Source: Stenotrophomonas maltophilia R551-3
GTDB lineage: Bacteria > Pseudomonadota > Gammaproteobacteria > Xanthomonadales > Xanthomonadaceae
NCBI RefSeq assembly: GCF_000020665.1
Contig: NC_011071.1
Span: forward strand, 4,441,001-4,505,000
DNA length: 64,000 nt
Reading direction: 5' to 3'
The position numbers and the translations under genes are program-made. The notes beneath the pieces were generated by a model. It saw only the letters and a list, made by a program, of their open reading frames with translations. It ran no database searches and was not told the origin of the DNA. Shown here one piece after another: positions 35,174 to 45,139 of this stretch (the first letter of the stretch is position 1; each line of letters begins with the position of its first letter).

Positions 35174-35206
35174 ACAGGACTTCCGCGACGCCGCGCTTCG
35201 CGCGTG

Positions 35207-35341
35207 AGCCGAGCATGGGCTCGGCTCTACAGAACCCCGCGGCACCTGCATTTGTAGAGCCGAGCCGACGCTCGGCTGCTCTTCGATCCGACGACGGAGT
35301 CCCGCGCCCCGAGCGGGAGCCGAGCATGGGCTCGGCTCTAC
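35207..35341. repeat. Three GAGCCGAGC-type palindromes
   Basis: AGCCGAGC-ATGG-GCTCGGCTCTAC (35207-35230), GTAGAGCCGAGC-CGAC-GCTCGGCT (35254-35278) and another AGCCGAGC-ATGG-GCTCGGCTCTAC ending at 35341, just past the kinase stop. They fill the space between the kinase gene and the mntP promoter. The interval 34911-35350 otherwise holds only the riboswitch and dyad. Confidence 0.85.
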
Positions 35342-35350
35342 AGTCGCGAT

Positions 35351-38300
35351 CTAGGCATCACCACTGCCGGTGTCGCGCAGCGCGCCGAGGAAGGCGCGCA
35401 GCGAGGCTGGCTTGATCGGCTTGGTCAGCACGCGGTATCCGCGTTCGCGAGCCATCCGCTTCAGCTCGTCGCGACCATCGGCAGTCAGCAGCGCGCCGGG
35501 CAGCGCATAGCCTGCCGCCTCGCGCAGCGCCACCAGCGCATCCAGGCCATCCATGCGGTCGTGCAGGTGGTAATCCACCAGCATCACCTGCGGGCGCTCG
35601 GCGATCTTCTCCAGCGCCTGGTCAACGGTGGCGGCAGTGATCACCTGCACCTGCCAACGGCCCAGCAGCGCGCGCATGCCGTCGAGGATCTCTTCGTCGT
35701 TGTCCACGCACAGCACGCGCAGGCCGGCCAGCGAATCACTGCGCACTGGCGCGGCTACGCTCTGTGCAGGTGTGACCAGCTCGGTGTAGCCCGGCAGCGG
35801 TGCCACCCGCGGCAGGATGATCGAGAACATCGAACCACTGCCCACGCGGCTGCGTGCGTTCAACCGATGATCAAGCAGGCGCGAGATACGCTGGCAGATC
35901 GACAAACCCAATCCCAGCCCCTGCTCACCCCAGTCGAAAGGCTGCTGGTAGCGATGGAACTCGTCGAAGATCTGCCGCATGTGGTGCTCGGGAATACCCG
36001 GGCCGGTGTCCCACACCTGCAGTTCCACCTCGTCGCCGCGCTGCCGCACCGCCAGCACGATGCGGCCCTGGCGCGTGTAGCGCAGCGCATTGGCGAGGAA
36101 GTTCTGCAGCACGCGGCGCAGCAGGCGGCGGTCACTGCGCACCCACGCCGGGCGCGCGAACAGGTCCAGGCGCAGGCCACGACCGGCGGCGACCGGGGTG
36201 TACTGCGCGGCCAACTCGCGCATCAACGCGCTCACGTCGAACTCGCCGATCACCGGATGCAGGCCGCCGGCATCCAGCCGCGACACATCCAACAGGCCAT
36301 CAAGCAGTTCCTCGGCCGCACGCAGCGACGCATCCACGCGTTCGGCCAGGTGCTTCTGCTCGTCACTCACATGATCGCTGTCGCGCAACGCCGAAGCGAA
36401 CAGACGTGCGGCATTCAATGGCTGCAGCACGTCATGACTGATCGCGGCCAGGAAGCGGGTCTTCGACTGCTGCGCGACTTCGGCCTCGTGCGAACGCTCG
36501 GCCACGCGCTGTTCCAGTGTTTCGTTGGCCTCCAACAGCGCGCGTTCGGCGTGCTTGTAATCGGTGATGTCGTTGTAGCTGGTCACATAGCCACCGCCCG
36601 GCAATGCCTGGCCGCGCATCTCGATCACCTTGCCATCGCTGCGGGTGCGCTCGAACACGTGCGGCGAACCGGCCCGCATGTAGCCGATGCGGCGGTTGAT
36701 CTGGATTTCGATATCGCCCTCGCCCAGCTCACCCCGCTCGGCGTTGTAGCGGATCAGGTCAGCCACCGGCCGCCCGACGTAGAGCATGCCGTCGGGGTAG
36801 CCGAACATGTCCTGGTAGCGGCGATTCCACGCGGTCAGCCGCATGTCCGGGTCGACCACGCTGACCCCGGCGCTGATGTTCTCCAGCGTGGTCGAGAGGA
36901 TCTCGCGGTTGAAGCGCAGCTCCTGGCCGGCCTCATCCAGCACCGCCACCACTTCACCCAGGTCCATGCCCGAACCGCGCAGCAGGCTGGTCAGCAGAAG
37001 GCGTGCCGATGCCGCACCGATCGACGCAGCCAGCAGACGCTCGGTGAACTGTACCCACGGCCGGTCCGCAGGCGCCGAGGATTGCAGTTCGCGGCCCAGC
37101 GACTGCGCCTGCTCGAAGAACGAACGCCGCGCATGGCGCTCGCCGACCACGCGGGAGGCCAGCGCCAGCAGGTCACCCACATGCACGTGACCAGGCCAGC
37201 CACCGGCCACCGACGGGCGCTCGGCATACGGGTCGAGGAACGGCGCGGCGCGCAGACGCTCGTCCACACCGGGACGCCAGCGCGCGGACACCAGCATCAT
37301 CGTCGCCGCATTGACCAGCAGCGACCAGAACGTGCCATGGGTCAGCGGATCCCAGCCGGTCATGCCGAACAACTGCTGCGGGCGCAGCCAGGCGATGCCA
37401 AACGGGCCGTTCTGTACCCAGCCGTCGTCCATCCAGCCGGCGATGGTCATCGCAGGCAGCAGCAGGGTGTAGAGCCAGGTGGCGAAGCCCAGCAGCATGC
37501 CGGTCTCGACACCGCGACGGCTGGCACCGCGCCAGTACAGGCCACCGATCAGGCCGGGCGCGAACTGGGCCACCGCGGCGAAGGCCATCAGGCCGTACGA
37601 GGCCAGCGTGCTGTCGTTGCTGCTGCTGCGGTAGTAGCTGTAAGCCATCAACGCCAGCAGCAGGATCGCCAGACGGCGGATCCACAACACCCGTGAAGCG
37701 ACGTCGGCCGCTTCCTGGTGATCACCACTGCGGCGCAGCAGCACCGGCATCACCAGGTCGTTGCTGACCATGGTGGCCAGCGCGATCGAGGACACGATGA
37801 CCATGCCGGTAGCGGCGGAGAATCCGCCTACGTAGGCGATCAGCGCCAGGGCGTTGCGCCCCTCGGCCAGCGGCAACGCCAGCACCATCGAATCATCGGC
37901 GACGCTGCTGCCGGTGCCGAACAGGCTGACACCCGCGGTAGCGATCGGCAGCACCATCGCCGAGATCAGCACCAGGTAGCCACCGAACATCCAGCGCGCG
38001 CGGCGCACATCGCGTACGTCACCGCACTCGACCACGGCCACGTGGAACTGGCGCGGCAGGCAGATGATGGCGAGGAAACTGAGCAGGGTCTGCGAGATGA
38101 AGCCCACCGGCGGCAGCCCGGTGAACAGTGTATGCACCGACTCCACCACCGCCTCGTTGCGGTCGCTGAGCCAGACGTAGGCGAACACGCCCACGGCCAC
38201 CATCGCTACCAGCTTGATCACCGACTCCAGCGCGATGGCCAGCATCATGCCGTGGTGGTGCTCGGTAGCGTCGACCTGGCGGGTGCCGAACAGGGTGGCG

Positions 38301-38809
38301 AACAGCGCCATCAGCAGCGCCACGTACAGCGCCGGATCGCTGAAGAAGCCGGTCGGGCCGGTGTTGCCGGTCAGCACCTGCAGGCTCATTGCCACCGCTT
38401 TGTACTGCAGGGCCAGGTACGGAATGATGCCGATCAGCGCGATGATCGCCACCAGCGCCGCCAGCCGCCGCGAGCGACCGAAGCGCGAAGAAATGAAGTC
38501 GGCGATGGACACCACGTTCTGGCTGCGTGCGATCAGCGCCAGGCGCTCGATGATGCGCCAGCCGAACAACAGCAGCAGCAACGGACCGATATAGATCGGC
38601 AGGTAGCCCACGCCGTTGCGCACGGCGGTACCGACCGCACCGTAGAACGTCCACGACGAGCAGTACACGGCCAGTGCCAGGCTGTAGACCACCGGCCGCA
38701 GCCACGGCCGGTCGGGGTACATCGGCCGACGGTCACCCCACCACGCCACGCCGAACAGCAGCGCGGCATAGGCAACCGAGACCAGCAGCAGGATCCAGCT
38801 GGAGACCAC
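35351..38809 (-). CDS. SSF-domain hybrid sensor histidine kinase/response regulator, CrbS-like
   Basis: 1152 aa from a GTG start (VVSSWILLLVSVAYAAL); an earlier TTG at 38881 would add 24 residues read from a repeat border. Residues ~1-550 form a sodium:solute symporter (SSF) domain with about 13 helices (YCSSWTFYGAVGTAVRNGVGYLPIY near the start). A PAS domain follows (MRLTAWNRRYQDMFGYPDG), then HisKA with the phospho-acceptor His in AAISHDVLQPLNAARLF, HATPase with DTGPGIPEHH and GLGLGLSICQRI, and a C-terminal receiver (LCVDNDEE, LVDYHLHD). This is the CrbS/MxtR architecture: transport-coupled sensing of acetate or other carboxylates and control of acs through CrbR. Confidence 0.88.
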   Translation of the reverse strand: MVSSWILLLVSVAYAALLFGVAWWGDRRPMYPDRPWLRPVVYSLALAVYCSSWTFYGAVGTAVRNGVGYLPIYIGPLLLLLFGWRIIERLALIARSQNVVSIADFISSRFGRSRRLAALVAIIALIGIIPYLALQYKAVAMSLQVLTGNTGPTGFFSDPALYVALLMALFATLFGTRQVDATEHHHGMMLAIALESVIKLVAMVAVGVFAYVWLSDRNEAVVESVHTLFTGLPPVGFISQTLLSFLAIICLPRQFHVAVVECGDVRDVRRARWMFGGYLVLISAMVLPIATAGVSLFGTGSSVADDSMVLALPLAEGRNALALIAYVGGFSAATGMVIVSSIALATMVSNDLVMPVLLRRSGDHQEAADVASRVLWIRRLAILLLALMAYSYYRSSSNDSTLASYGLMAFAAVAQFAPGLIGGLYWRGASRRGVETGMLLGFATWLYTLLLPAMTIAGWMDDGWVQNGPFGIAWLRPQQLFGMTGWDPLTHGTFWSLLVNAATMMLVSARWRPGVDERLRAAPFLDPYAERPSVAGGWPGHVHVGDLLALASRVVGERHARRSFFEQAQSLGRELQSSAPADRPWVQFTERLLAASIGAASARLLLTSLLRGSGMDLGEVVAVLDEAGQELRFNREILSTTLENISAGVSVVDPDMRLTAWNRRYQDMFGYPDGMLYVGRPVADLIRYNAERGELGEGDIEIQINRRIGYMRAGSPHVFERTRSDGKVIEMRGQALPGGGYVTSYNDITDYKHAERALLEANETLEQRVAERSHEAEVAQQSKTRFLAAISHDVLQPLNAARLFASALRDSDHVSDEQKHLAERVDASLRAAEELLDGLLDVSRLDAGGLHPVIGEFDVSALMRELAAQYTPVAAGRGLRLDLFARPAWVRSDRRLLRRVLQNFLANALRYTRQGRIVLAVRQRGDEVELQVWDTGPGIPEHHMRQIFDEFHRYQQPFDWGEQGLGLGLSICQRISRLLDHRLNARSRVGSGSMFSIILPRVAPLPGYTELVTPAQSVAAPVRSDSLAGLRVLCVDNDEEILDGMRALLGRWQVQVITAATVDQALEKIAERPQVMLVDYHLHDRMDGLDALVALREAAGYALPGALLTADGRDELKRMARERGYRVLTKPIKPASLRAFLGALRDTGSGDA

Positions 38810-38882
38810 GCGCGCGTTTCCGTCGGAAGAACCCGCAGTGTAGGCCAGGCGTGGCCGGGGGTGCGGGCTCGTTGGGGACAAC

Positions 38883-38940
38883 CACCCCCACCAAGGTGGG
38901 GGCCTACGCGGTGCGGGCCACGACCATTGGTCGTGGCCGG
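38883..38940. repeat. Two hairpins with CACCCCCACC and GGCCACGACC stems
   Basis: CCACCCCCACC-AA-GGTGGGGGCCTAC and GGCCACGACC-ATT-GGTCGTGGCC between the S46 peptidase stop and the kinase start. They are GTAG-type hairpins with stems unlike the main classes. Confidence 0.7.
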
Positions 38941-38944
38941 CTTC

Positions 38945-41092
38945 TTACTGGGCCGGCACGCCCATTTCCTTCAGCAGTTCCGGCGCCGGGTAGACCTTGG
39001 CCAGCAGCCAGCGCAGGTAGCGCATGTCCACGTGCACGGCGCGCTTGTAGCGCGGGTCGAACCACCAGCTGGCGCTGACCGATTCCCAGTTGCTGTCGAA
39101 GTTCAGGCCGATCAGTTCGCCCTTGGCGTTGAGCACCGGCGAGCCGGAGTTGCCGCCGGTGGTATCCAGGTTGGTCAGGAAGTTGACCGTCTGGGTCTTC
39201 AGCGCCGGGTCGGCGGTGCTGCCGAAGTCACCCTTGGCGATCGCGGCCAGCAGCGGCTTGGGCGCATCGAACGGATAGGCGTTGGTGTTCTTCTCGACGA
39301 TGCCGGCCACGGTGGTCACCGGCGAGTAGGTCACGCCGTCGCGCGGATGCAGCGCCTCGACCTTGCCGTAGCTGATGCGCAGGGTGCGGTTGGCATCCGG
39401 GTACACCGCGCGGCCCTGCTTGGCACGCCAGGCGAACAGCGCCTGCATGTAGGCCGGGCGCAGGCGCAGCTGCTCGCCTTCGCGGGTCTTGCTTTCGTTC
39501 TCGATGCGCAGCTGCGCGGCCACCAGCGGGCCGGCCACGGCGATCAGCGGATCGGCGGCCAGTGCCTTGCCTTCGCGTGCAGCAGCGAAGCGCGACAGGC
39601 GCTGCGCCTCGTCACCCAGCTGGGTGCCGGCGTACAGGGTGTCCAGTGCCTTGGCCAGCTGCTCCGGGGTACGGCCGAAGGCCGTATCGAACTCGGCCAC
39701 GCGCTGCGCGTCCGGCAGCTGCTGGTAGCGGGTCAGCAGGGTGGTCAGCAGCGCCTTCTCGACCTCCGGCGCGTAACGGCGCTGAACCTGCTTGAGCACG
39801 CCTTCGATCATCGCCTGGTCGCGCTGCTGGAAACCGCTCTCGCGCTGCGCGTCCGGCTTGGCCGACTCGATGCGCAGGCGTTCCAGCAGCAGCGCCGAGC
39901 GCAGCAGCTGGCTCTGTGCGGCCATCTGGTCCAGCAACAGGTCACGTTCGCCCACCGCCGCGCCCTGCGACAAGTTGGTCAGCAACGCCTTGATGTCGCC
40001 CTGGTACTTGCGGTCGGTGGCAGCCAGCATCGCCGTCTCGTCGGCGGCACGCTGGGCCTTGGCGTCGCTGCGCAACAGGCCTTCCAGCTCACCGGCGGCG
40101 CGCTTGCGGTTGTTCTTCAGCGACTGCAGCTGCGAGGCGTAGCGGGTGCGCGCCTGCGCGTCCTTGGCGCTGGCGGCCTCGATGGTGTCGATCATCTGCT
40201 GGAACACCGACACGCGGCGCGGCAGCACGGTATCGATCTGGCCGGCGAATTCGGCCGCGGTACGGTGGCGATAGGTGATGCCCGGGTAACCGGCCAGCAT
40301 CGCGTAGTCACCTTCCTTCGGACCTTCCACCGACATCTGCAGGTGCGCCGGCGCCTGGTAGGGCACGTTGTCCTTGCTGTAGGCGGCCGGCTTGCCGTCC
40401 TTGCCAACGTAGGCGCGCAGAAGGGTGAAGTCGCCGGTGTGGCGCGGCCACATGAAGTTGTCGATCTCATCGCCGTAGTTGCCGATCGCACGGGGCGGCG
40501 CATAGACCAATCGCACGTCGCTCAGTTCCAGCTGGGCGATGCGGTAGAAGTCGGTGCCGTAGTACATGTTGGCCACCGAGCAGCGCACGCTGCCGTCCTT
40601 CTCGCACTCGGCCACGATCTGCTTGCTGGCCGCATCGACGGCATCGAAGTAGGCGCGGCCGGTCTTGCCACGCGCCTGCGCCAGCACCTGGTCGGTCACC
40701 TTGTCGAAGCCGACGGTGACCAGCACGCGGAAGTCCGGGTTGGCCGGACGCTCGTCGGCGCGGCCCTTGGCGATGAAGCCACCATTGATCAGGTCGTGCT
40801 CGGGCGAGCTGTTGTACTGGATCACGCCCATCGCCACGTGGTGGTTGGTCAGCAGCAGGCCGTCGGCGGATACGAACGAGCCGGTGCCACCACCGGCACG
40901 CACCACCGCGCTCAGTGGCGGCGCAGTGACGTTGGCCAGGTCGGCCGGATTGCCCTTGAAACCTGCGGCCTGCAGCGGCTTGGCCAGTTCCGGCAGCTGG
41001 GTCGGCATCCACATGCCTTCATCGGCGTGGGCGCCGGCGGCGAGGGTCAGGCCCAGGGCCAGGGCGGTAGGAAGGGCTTTGCGTGATGACAT
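38945..41092 (-). CDS. Family S46 dipeptidyl-peptidase (DPP7/DPP11-like)
   Basis: 715 aa; signal peptide (ALALGLTLAAGAHA, cleavage near residue 23). Serine-protease triad: His in LLTNHHVAMG (near 85), Asp in YGDEIDNFMWPRHTGDF (near 220), and Ser in DTTGGNSGSPVLN (near 650). The N-terminal DEGMWMP start of the mature protein is typical. S46 enzymes release dipeptides from oligopeptide N-termini in the periplasm. Related enzymes are known from Pseudoxanthomonas and Stenotrophomonas. Whether it prefers acidic (DPP11) or hydrophobic (DPP7) P1 residues is not settled here. Confidence 0.9.
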   Translation of the reverse strand: MSSRKALPTALALGLTLAAGAHADEGMWMPTQLPELAKPLQAAGFKGNPADLANVTAPPLSAVVRAGGGTGSFVSADGLLLTNHHVAMGVIQYNSSPEHDLINGGFIAKGRADERPANPDFRVLVTVGFDKVTDQVLAQARGKTGRAYFDAVDAASKQIVAECEKDGSVRCSVANMYYGTDFYRIAQLELSDVRLVYAPPRAIGNYGDEIDNFMWPRHTGDFTLLRAYVGKDGKPAAYSKDNVPYQAPAHLQMSVEGPKEGDYAMLAGYPGITYRHRTAAEFAGQIDTVLPRRVSVFQQMIDTIEAASAKDAQARTRYASQLQSLKNNRKRAAGELEGLLRSDAKAQRAADETAMLAATDRKYQGDIKALLTNLSQGAAVGERDLLLDQMAAQSQLLRSALLLERLRIESAKPDAQRESGFQQRDQAMIEGVLKQVQRRYAPEVEKALLTTLLTRYQQLPDAQRVAEFDTAFGRTPEQLAKALDTLYAGTQLGDEAQRLSRFAAAREGKALAADPLIAVAGPLVAAQLRIENESKTREGEQLRLRPAYMQALFAWRAKQGRAVYPDANRTLRISYGKVEALHPRDGVTYSPVTTVAGIVEKNTNAYPFDAPKPLLAAIAKGDFGSTADPALKTQTVNFLTNLDTTGGNSGSPVLNAKGELIGLNFDSNWESVSASWWFDPRYKRAVHVDMRYLRWLLAKVYPAPELLKEMGVPAQ

Positions 41093-41178
41093 GAGGCAAT
41101 CCGGTACGACAGAACAGCCCGGGACCATAGCCGCTGGGGCCGGATGGGGCAACGGCCGATGGTTGGGGGCACGTACCT

Positions 41179-41264
41179 GTAGAGCCGAGCCCACGCTCGG
41201 CTGCTCTTCTGCCCGCCCCCCAACCCGCGCTGTGCGCGGAAGCCGAGCATGGGCTCGGCTCTAC
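41179..41264. repeat. REP/SMAG inverted pair, GAGCCGAGC stem type
   Basis: GTAGAGCCGAGC-CCAC-GCTCGGCT and AGCCGAGC-ATGG-GCTCGGCTCTAC between tamB stop (41282) and the S46 gene start. Confidence 0.86.
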
Positions 41265-41281
41265 AGAGATCGCGCGGCGGG

Positions 41282-44200
41282 TTACTTCTCCCGCCGCCAG
41301 TTGATCGACCCACGGTTTTCCACCGTGCTCGATTCCACTTCCACGTCGAAGCCACGACGCAGCAGGTACTTCAGCGTGATCACCGAACCGGCACCGACCA
41401 GCGACACGCCGTAGCCGACGTACAGCTTGGGCGAGATGTACTTGCCGACACCGATCACCGAGCCACCCAGCGCGCGCGACTGGCTCACGCCGGCATCATC
41501 CAGACCCAACTTGGCACCGAGCTGGGAAGCCAACAGGCCACTGCCTGCCGACAGCGCCGCCGAGGCCGCATTGACCTGCTGGGTCTGGTCGCTGCTGGCA
41601 CCGGTCAGGCTGCGCCCCAGCACCAGGTAACCCAGTGCCTCGGACTGCGACATCGCCGGCTCGGACCACACATCCGCACGCGGCTGCTGCGCCCGCCCGG
41701 TCACGTCGATGCCCGCGGTGACATCACCAATCCGGCGCTCGGCGCGGATGTTGATGCGCGGGTCGGAGACCGCGTTGTAGTTCCACGTGAGGTTGCCGCG
41801 GGTAATGGTCAGATCCTGGCCATAGGCCTTGTAGCGACCACTCACTTCCAGCCCGCCATTGGCGGTCATCTCGCGACCGGGCTTGGCCCAGACCTGCATC
41901 TTGCCGGTCAGCGCGCCCTTCAGGCCGAAGCCGGTCATCTTCACCTTGTCGCCGAGGCTGACGGTCAGCTCCATGTCCAGCGGCGAGGTGCGCGACTCTT
42001 CCGGATCGGCCGGATCCAGCACCACCACGTCTTCGGACACCGAGGTGCCACGGTCCAGGCGCTCCAGGTCGATGTCGGCCTCGGGCACATGCACCGTACC
42101 GCGCAGTTCCATCGCGGCCTTGGCCAGGGTGAAGTCGAGATTGGGATTGGCGACGATGCGCAGCTCGCTGGTGTTGGACAGCAGCACGTTGTCGCCGTGG
42201 ATCTTCAGCTGCAGCGGCTGCGCATCGCCGAACCACGACAGGCCGCCATCGACATACAGCGTGCCCTGGCCGGAATTGGCCTGCGCGGTGATCTTGGCCG
42301 AACCATCAGGCTGGGCCACGAAGCTGCCCTTGCCCTGATCGAAGGTCAGGCCCAGCGCCGGGAATTCGCCCTTGAAGTTGCTCAGTTGCGCGTCGCCGCC
42401 CAGCGACGGCTGGCCGCGCGTACCGCGCAGGCTGACGTGGCCTTCGATCAGGCCGGTCGGACGCACGATGTCCGGCGAGAACAGCTCCAGCCAGTACAGC
42501 CGCGACATGTTGAGGTAGAGCTCGCCGTTCAACGGCGCGCTGGCTTCCCAGCCGGTCTGCATCTTCGCATCGACGAAGCCGTTGCCCTGGAAGCCCATGC
42601 CCAGGTAGCCCTTGATGCTGGCCGGGGTCATGTCGAGCTTGAGCGAGAACTGGTCGTAGCGCACCAGTTCGCCACGGGTGGTGTCGCCCACCGTGTTGCG
42701 GTTCTCGCCCAGGCGCACGCCGCCTTCCTTCGAGCGCACTTCCACATGGCCTTCCCAGGCGTTGCCGCGCGGGCGGATCTGCGCGTCCAGGCTGACATCG
42801 CCACGCAGGTAGATGCGGCGGCCGGACTGCGGCGGCAACCACGGCTGCACCAGCGCCAGCGGCAGCGCATCACTGCGCACCACCAGGCCCTCACGCGGCC
42901 AGTTGGCCTGGGCGCACAAGGCACCGCTGCTGGCAGTAGCCAGGCAGGCTTCGCCCAGCGTGTAGTTGCTGCCGTTGATCGCGAACGCCGCCGGTGCACG
43001 CAGCGACCAGGCATCGCCCTTCACCGGTGCGATGCGCAGCGCGGCCAGCTCGCCACGCCACTGCGCGCCCTGCTGGCGGATGCTGCCCTGCAGTTCGACC
43101 GCGCCCAGCTCGTTGCGGGTCTGCGCGGCCAGGCGCAGGTTGGAGACACTGCCCTGCGCGTCGATGTTCAGCCGCTCCAGCAGCATGCCGGCATTGACCT
43201 GCTGGCCCTGGATCGCCAGCGTGCCGCTGTCGCCCCGCCACGGCAGCCGGCCCTTGATGCTCACGCTCTCGGCGCCGTAGCCATCCCAGTTGAGATTGTT
43301 GCCGACCAGGTCGGCGGTGATGTCCGGCGCATCGCGCGGGCCCTTCACCTGTACCTGGCCACGCAGGCCACCATCGGCACCCGGCAGCAGGTCACTGAGC
43401 TGCAGCGGCTCGAAGCGCGCGTCGATGTCGAGGCGATCGCCGACCTTGCCCGAAGCGGTCACCCGGCTGCTGCCCAGCGACAGTTTCAGATCGCCCTGGC
43501 CCTGCTCGCCCTGCAGCGCGAACTTGCCCTGCGCATCAAGATTGCGCTGGCGCAGGATGCCCTTCAGCGACGGCAGGTCCACCGTGGCTTCCAGCGTGCC
43601 GGCAGTGCCCGGCGGCGCGTTGGCCGGCGGTGGCAGCTGGCGCCCCTTGGAGGCCAGATTGCCGGACAGGCGCCCATCCCAGCCTGGCGCGAAGTAGCCT
43701 GGGTCGAAAGCCTTCAGCGTGGCCTTCGCATCCCAGTCCAGCTGCGGTGCCCAGGCCACCTTGCCTTCCACCTGCAGCTGACCGCCCGGGGTCTGCGCCT
43801 GCAGTTCGCGGATCTCAGCAGCCTGATCATTGCCACGCACGTCGAAGCGCAGCTGCGCTTTCTGCTTTTCGCGCTCGACTTCGGCACGGCCGATCGCCGC
43901 CCAGGCCTTCAGGGTACCGGCCAGGCCAAAACGTGCTTCCTTCAGGGTCACCGGTACCGGCGCACTGCCGGCGGTGTTCGGATCCGCTGCCGGCACGTAG
44001 GTCAGGTCATGCGCGACCACCGAGAAGTTGAGCTTCTGCTGGTCTTCCTGGCTGAAATCGGCGTTACCTTCCAAGCGCGCTTCGCCACCGAAGCCCTTCA
44101 CCAGCAGCGGCGAGACCTTCAACACCTGGTCCTGCAGCGATACCACCGACGGTGCCAGCTCCAGTTCCTGATCGCCCTGCTTCACCTTGCCGCGCAGGTT

Positions 44201-45139
44201 GGCATTGCCACCCTTGCCGGCGGCGGTGAAGTCCAGCGCCAGCGGGGCAATTGCCGAACCCGCCAGTGCCGGTGACAGCAGCGCCAGATCCAGCTCGTCG
44301 CTGCGCACGCTGGCGCTCCAGCTCGGATCGGTACGGCCATCGAACACCAGCATCGCGTGCAGCGGCTTCGGCGCACGCCCGGCCACCGCCACCTCCATGT
44401 GCGACAGGTCGCCGCGCGCGACCAGGCCGATCGTGGCGGCAGTGCGGCCACGTGGCGCCGGCAGCACCGCAGTGACGGTCACATCGGTGTCGTAGTCCTT
44501 GGCCGGGATGTAGCGGCCCTGGGCAGTGAAATTGCCCATGTCGCTGTCCACCACCAGCTTGTGTGCCTGGAACTCGCCATTGGCGATCTCGATGCCGCCG
44601 CGCACGCGGCTGATGTCGATCACCGGCTCGTTGGCCTGGCTGATGCGGAAGCCGTCGATGGCGATGGCATCGGCCTGGATCGCCAGCGGCATTTCGATCT
44701 GCGGCAGCGAATCGGGCCACGACGGCAGCTTGAACGGCTCGTCGCTCTTGGCCAGGTTCAACGTCGCGTTGGTCAGTTCCAGCTTGTCCAGCAGCAGCTT
44801 GCGGCCCAGCAGCGGGCGCAGGTCCGGCTCCAGGTGTGCACGCTCGGCATGGAAATGGATGTCGTCGTAGCGGAAGTCGACGTTGTACAGGGTCAGCGGG
44901 CCGGCCACCGGGCCGTCCACCTTGTCCCAGGTGAAGCTGGCGCCCACCGGCAGCCGCGCCACCACCTGTGCCAGCAGCACATCGCGTCCGGCCACGGTCT
45001 GCAGCAGCCAGTACACCGCCAGCAGGGCCAGCAGCACCAGGCCGACCACGCCGGCGCCGGACCACGCCCAGAAGCGGCGGCGGCGGTAGAAGCGCACGCG
45101 CGGCGGCGGCGTGTTCGGGGTCGGTGCGGGCGTGCTCAC
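41282..45139 (-). CDS. tamB: Translocation and assembly module subunit TamB
   Basis: 1285 aa from a GTG start (STPAPTPNTPPPRVRFYRRR) that overlaps the tamA stop by 4 nt. One N-terminal membrane anchor (AGVVGLVLLALLAVYWLLQT, residues ~28-47) is followed by a very long beta-rich AsmA/DUF490 region with repeated LxGxxxV-type strands. The C-terminal DUF490 domain includes SRTSPLDMELTVSLGDKVKMTGFGL. The protein bridges inner and outer membrane and with TamA helps assemble outer-membrane proteins and move phospholipids. Coupled translation with tamA supports a complex. Confidence 0.92.
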   Translation of the reverse strand: MSTPAPTPNTPPPRVRFYRRRRFWAWSGAGVVGLVLLALLAVYWLLQTVAGRDVLLAQVVARLPVGASFTWDKVDGPVAGPLTLYNVDFRYDDIHFHAERAHLEPDLRPLLGRKLLLDKLELTNATLNLAKSDEPFKLPSWPDSLPQIEMPLAIQADAIAIDGFRISQANEPVIDISRVRGGIEIANGEFQAHKLVVDSDMGNFTAQGRYIPAKDYDTDVTVTAVLPAPRGRTAATIGLVARGDLSHMEVAVAGRAPKPLHAMLVFDGRTDPSWSASVRSDELDLALLSPALAGSAIAPLALDFTAAGKGGNANLRGKVKQGDQELELAPSVVSLQDQVLKVSPLLVKGFGGEARLEGNADFSQEDQQKLNFSVVAHDLTYVPAADPNTAGSAPVPVTLKEARFGLAGTLKAWAAIGRAEVEREKQKAQLRFDVRGNDQAAEIRELQAQTPGGQLQVEGKVAWAPQLDWDAKATLKAFDPGYFAPGWDGRLSGNLASKGRQLPPPANAPPGTAGTLEATVDLPSLKGILRQRNLDAQGKFALQGEQGQGDLKLSLGSSRVTASGKVGDRLDIDARFEPLQLSDLLPGADGGLRGQVQVKGPRDAPDITADLVGNNLNWDGYGAESVSIKGRLPWRGDSGTLAIQGQQVNAGMLLERLNIDAQGSVSNLRLAAQTRNELGAVELQGSIRQQGAQWRGELAALRIAPVKGDAWSLRAPAAFAINGSNYTLGEACLATASSGALCAQANWPREGLVVRSDALPLALVQPWLPPQSGRRIYLRGDVSLDAQIRPRGNAWEGHVEVRSKEGGVRLGENRNTVGDTTRGELVRYDQFSLKLDMTPASIKGYLGMGFQGNGFVDAKMQTGWEASAPLNGELYLNMSRLYWLELFSPDIVRPTGLIEGHVSLRGTRGQPSLGGDAQLSNFKGEFPALGLTFDQGKGSFVAQPDGSAKITAQANSGQGTLYVDGGLSWFGDAQPLQLKIHGDNVLLSNTSELRIVANPNLDFTLAKAAMELRGTVHVPEADIDLERLDRGTSVSEDVVVLDPADPEESRTSPLDMELTVSLGDKVKMTGFGLKGALTGKMQVWAKPGREMTANGGLEVSGRYKAYGQDLTITRGNLTWNYNAVSDPRINIRAERRIGDVTAGIDVTGRAQQPRADVWSEPAMSQSEALGYLVLGRSLTGASSDQTQQVNAASAALSAGSGLLASQLGAKLGLDDAGVSQSRALGGSVIGVGKYISPKLYVGYGVSLVGAGSVITLKYLLRRGFDVEVESSTVENRGSINWRREK

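Noticed and set aside
33661..35345. Spaced repeats that might look like a CRISPR array
   Set aside because: Repeats are hairpins in alternating orientation with irregular spacing and no cas genes; they are REP/SMAG elements.
38810..38881. TTG start adding 24 residues to the SSF kinase
   Set aside because: It lies at a repeat border with a Pro/Ser-rich translation; the GTG before SSWILLL gives the family-like N-terminus.
37718..41086. Long open frame (1122 codons) antisense to the kinase and S46 genes
   Set aside because: It spans two real genes and the palindromes between them; the translation is low-complexity.
41249..44275. Long open frame (1008 codons) antisense to tamB
   Set aside because: Shadow frame with a repetitive His/Gln/Ala-rich translation.
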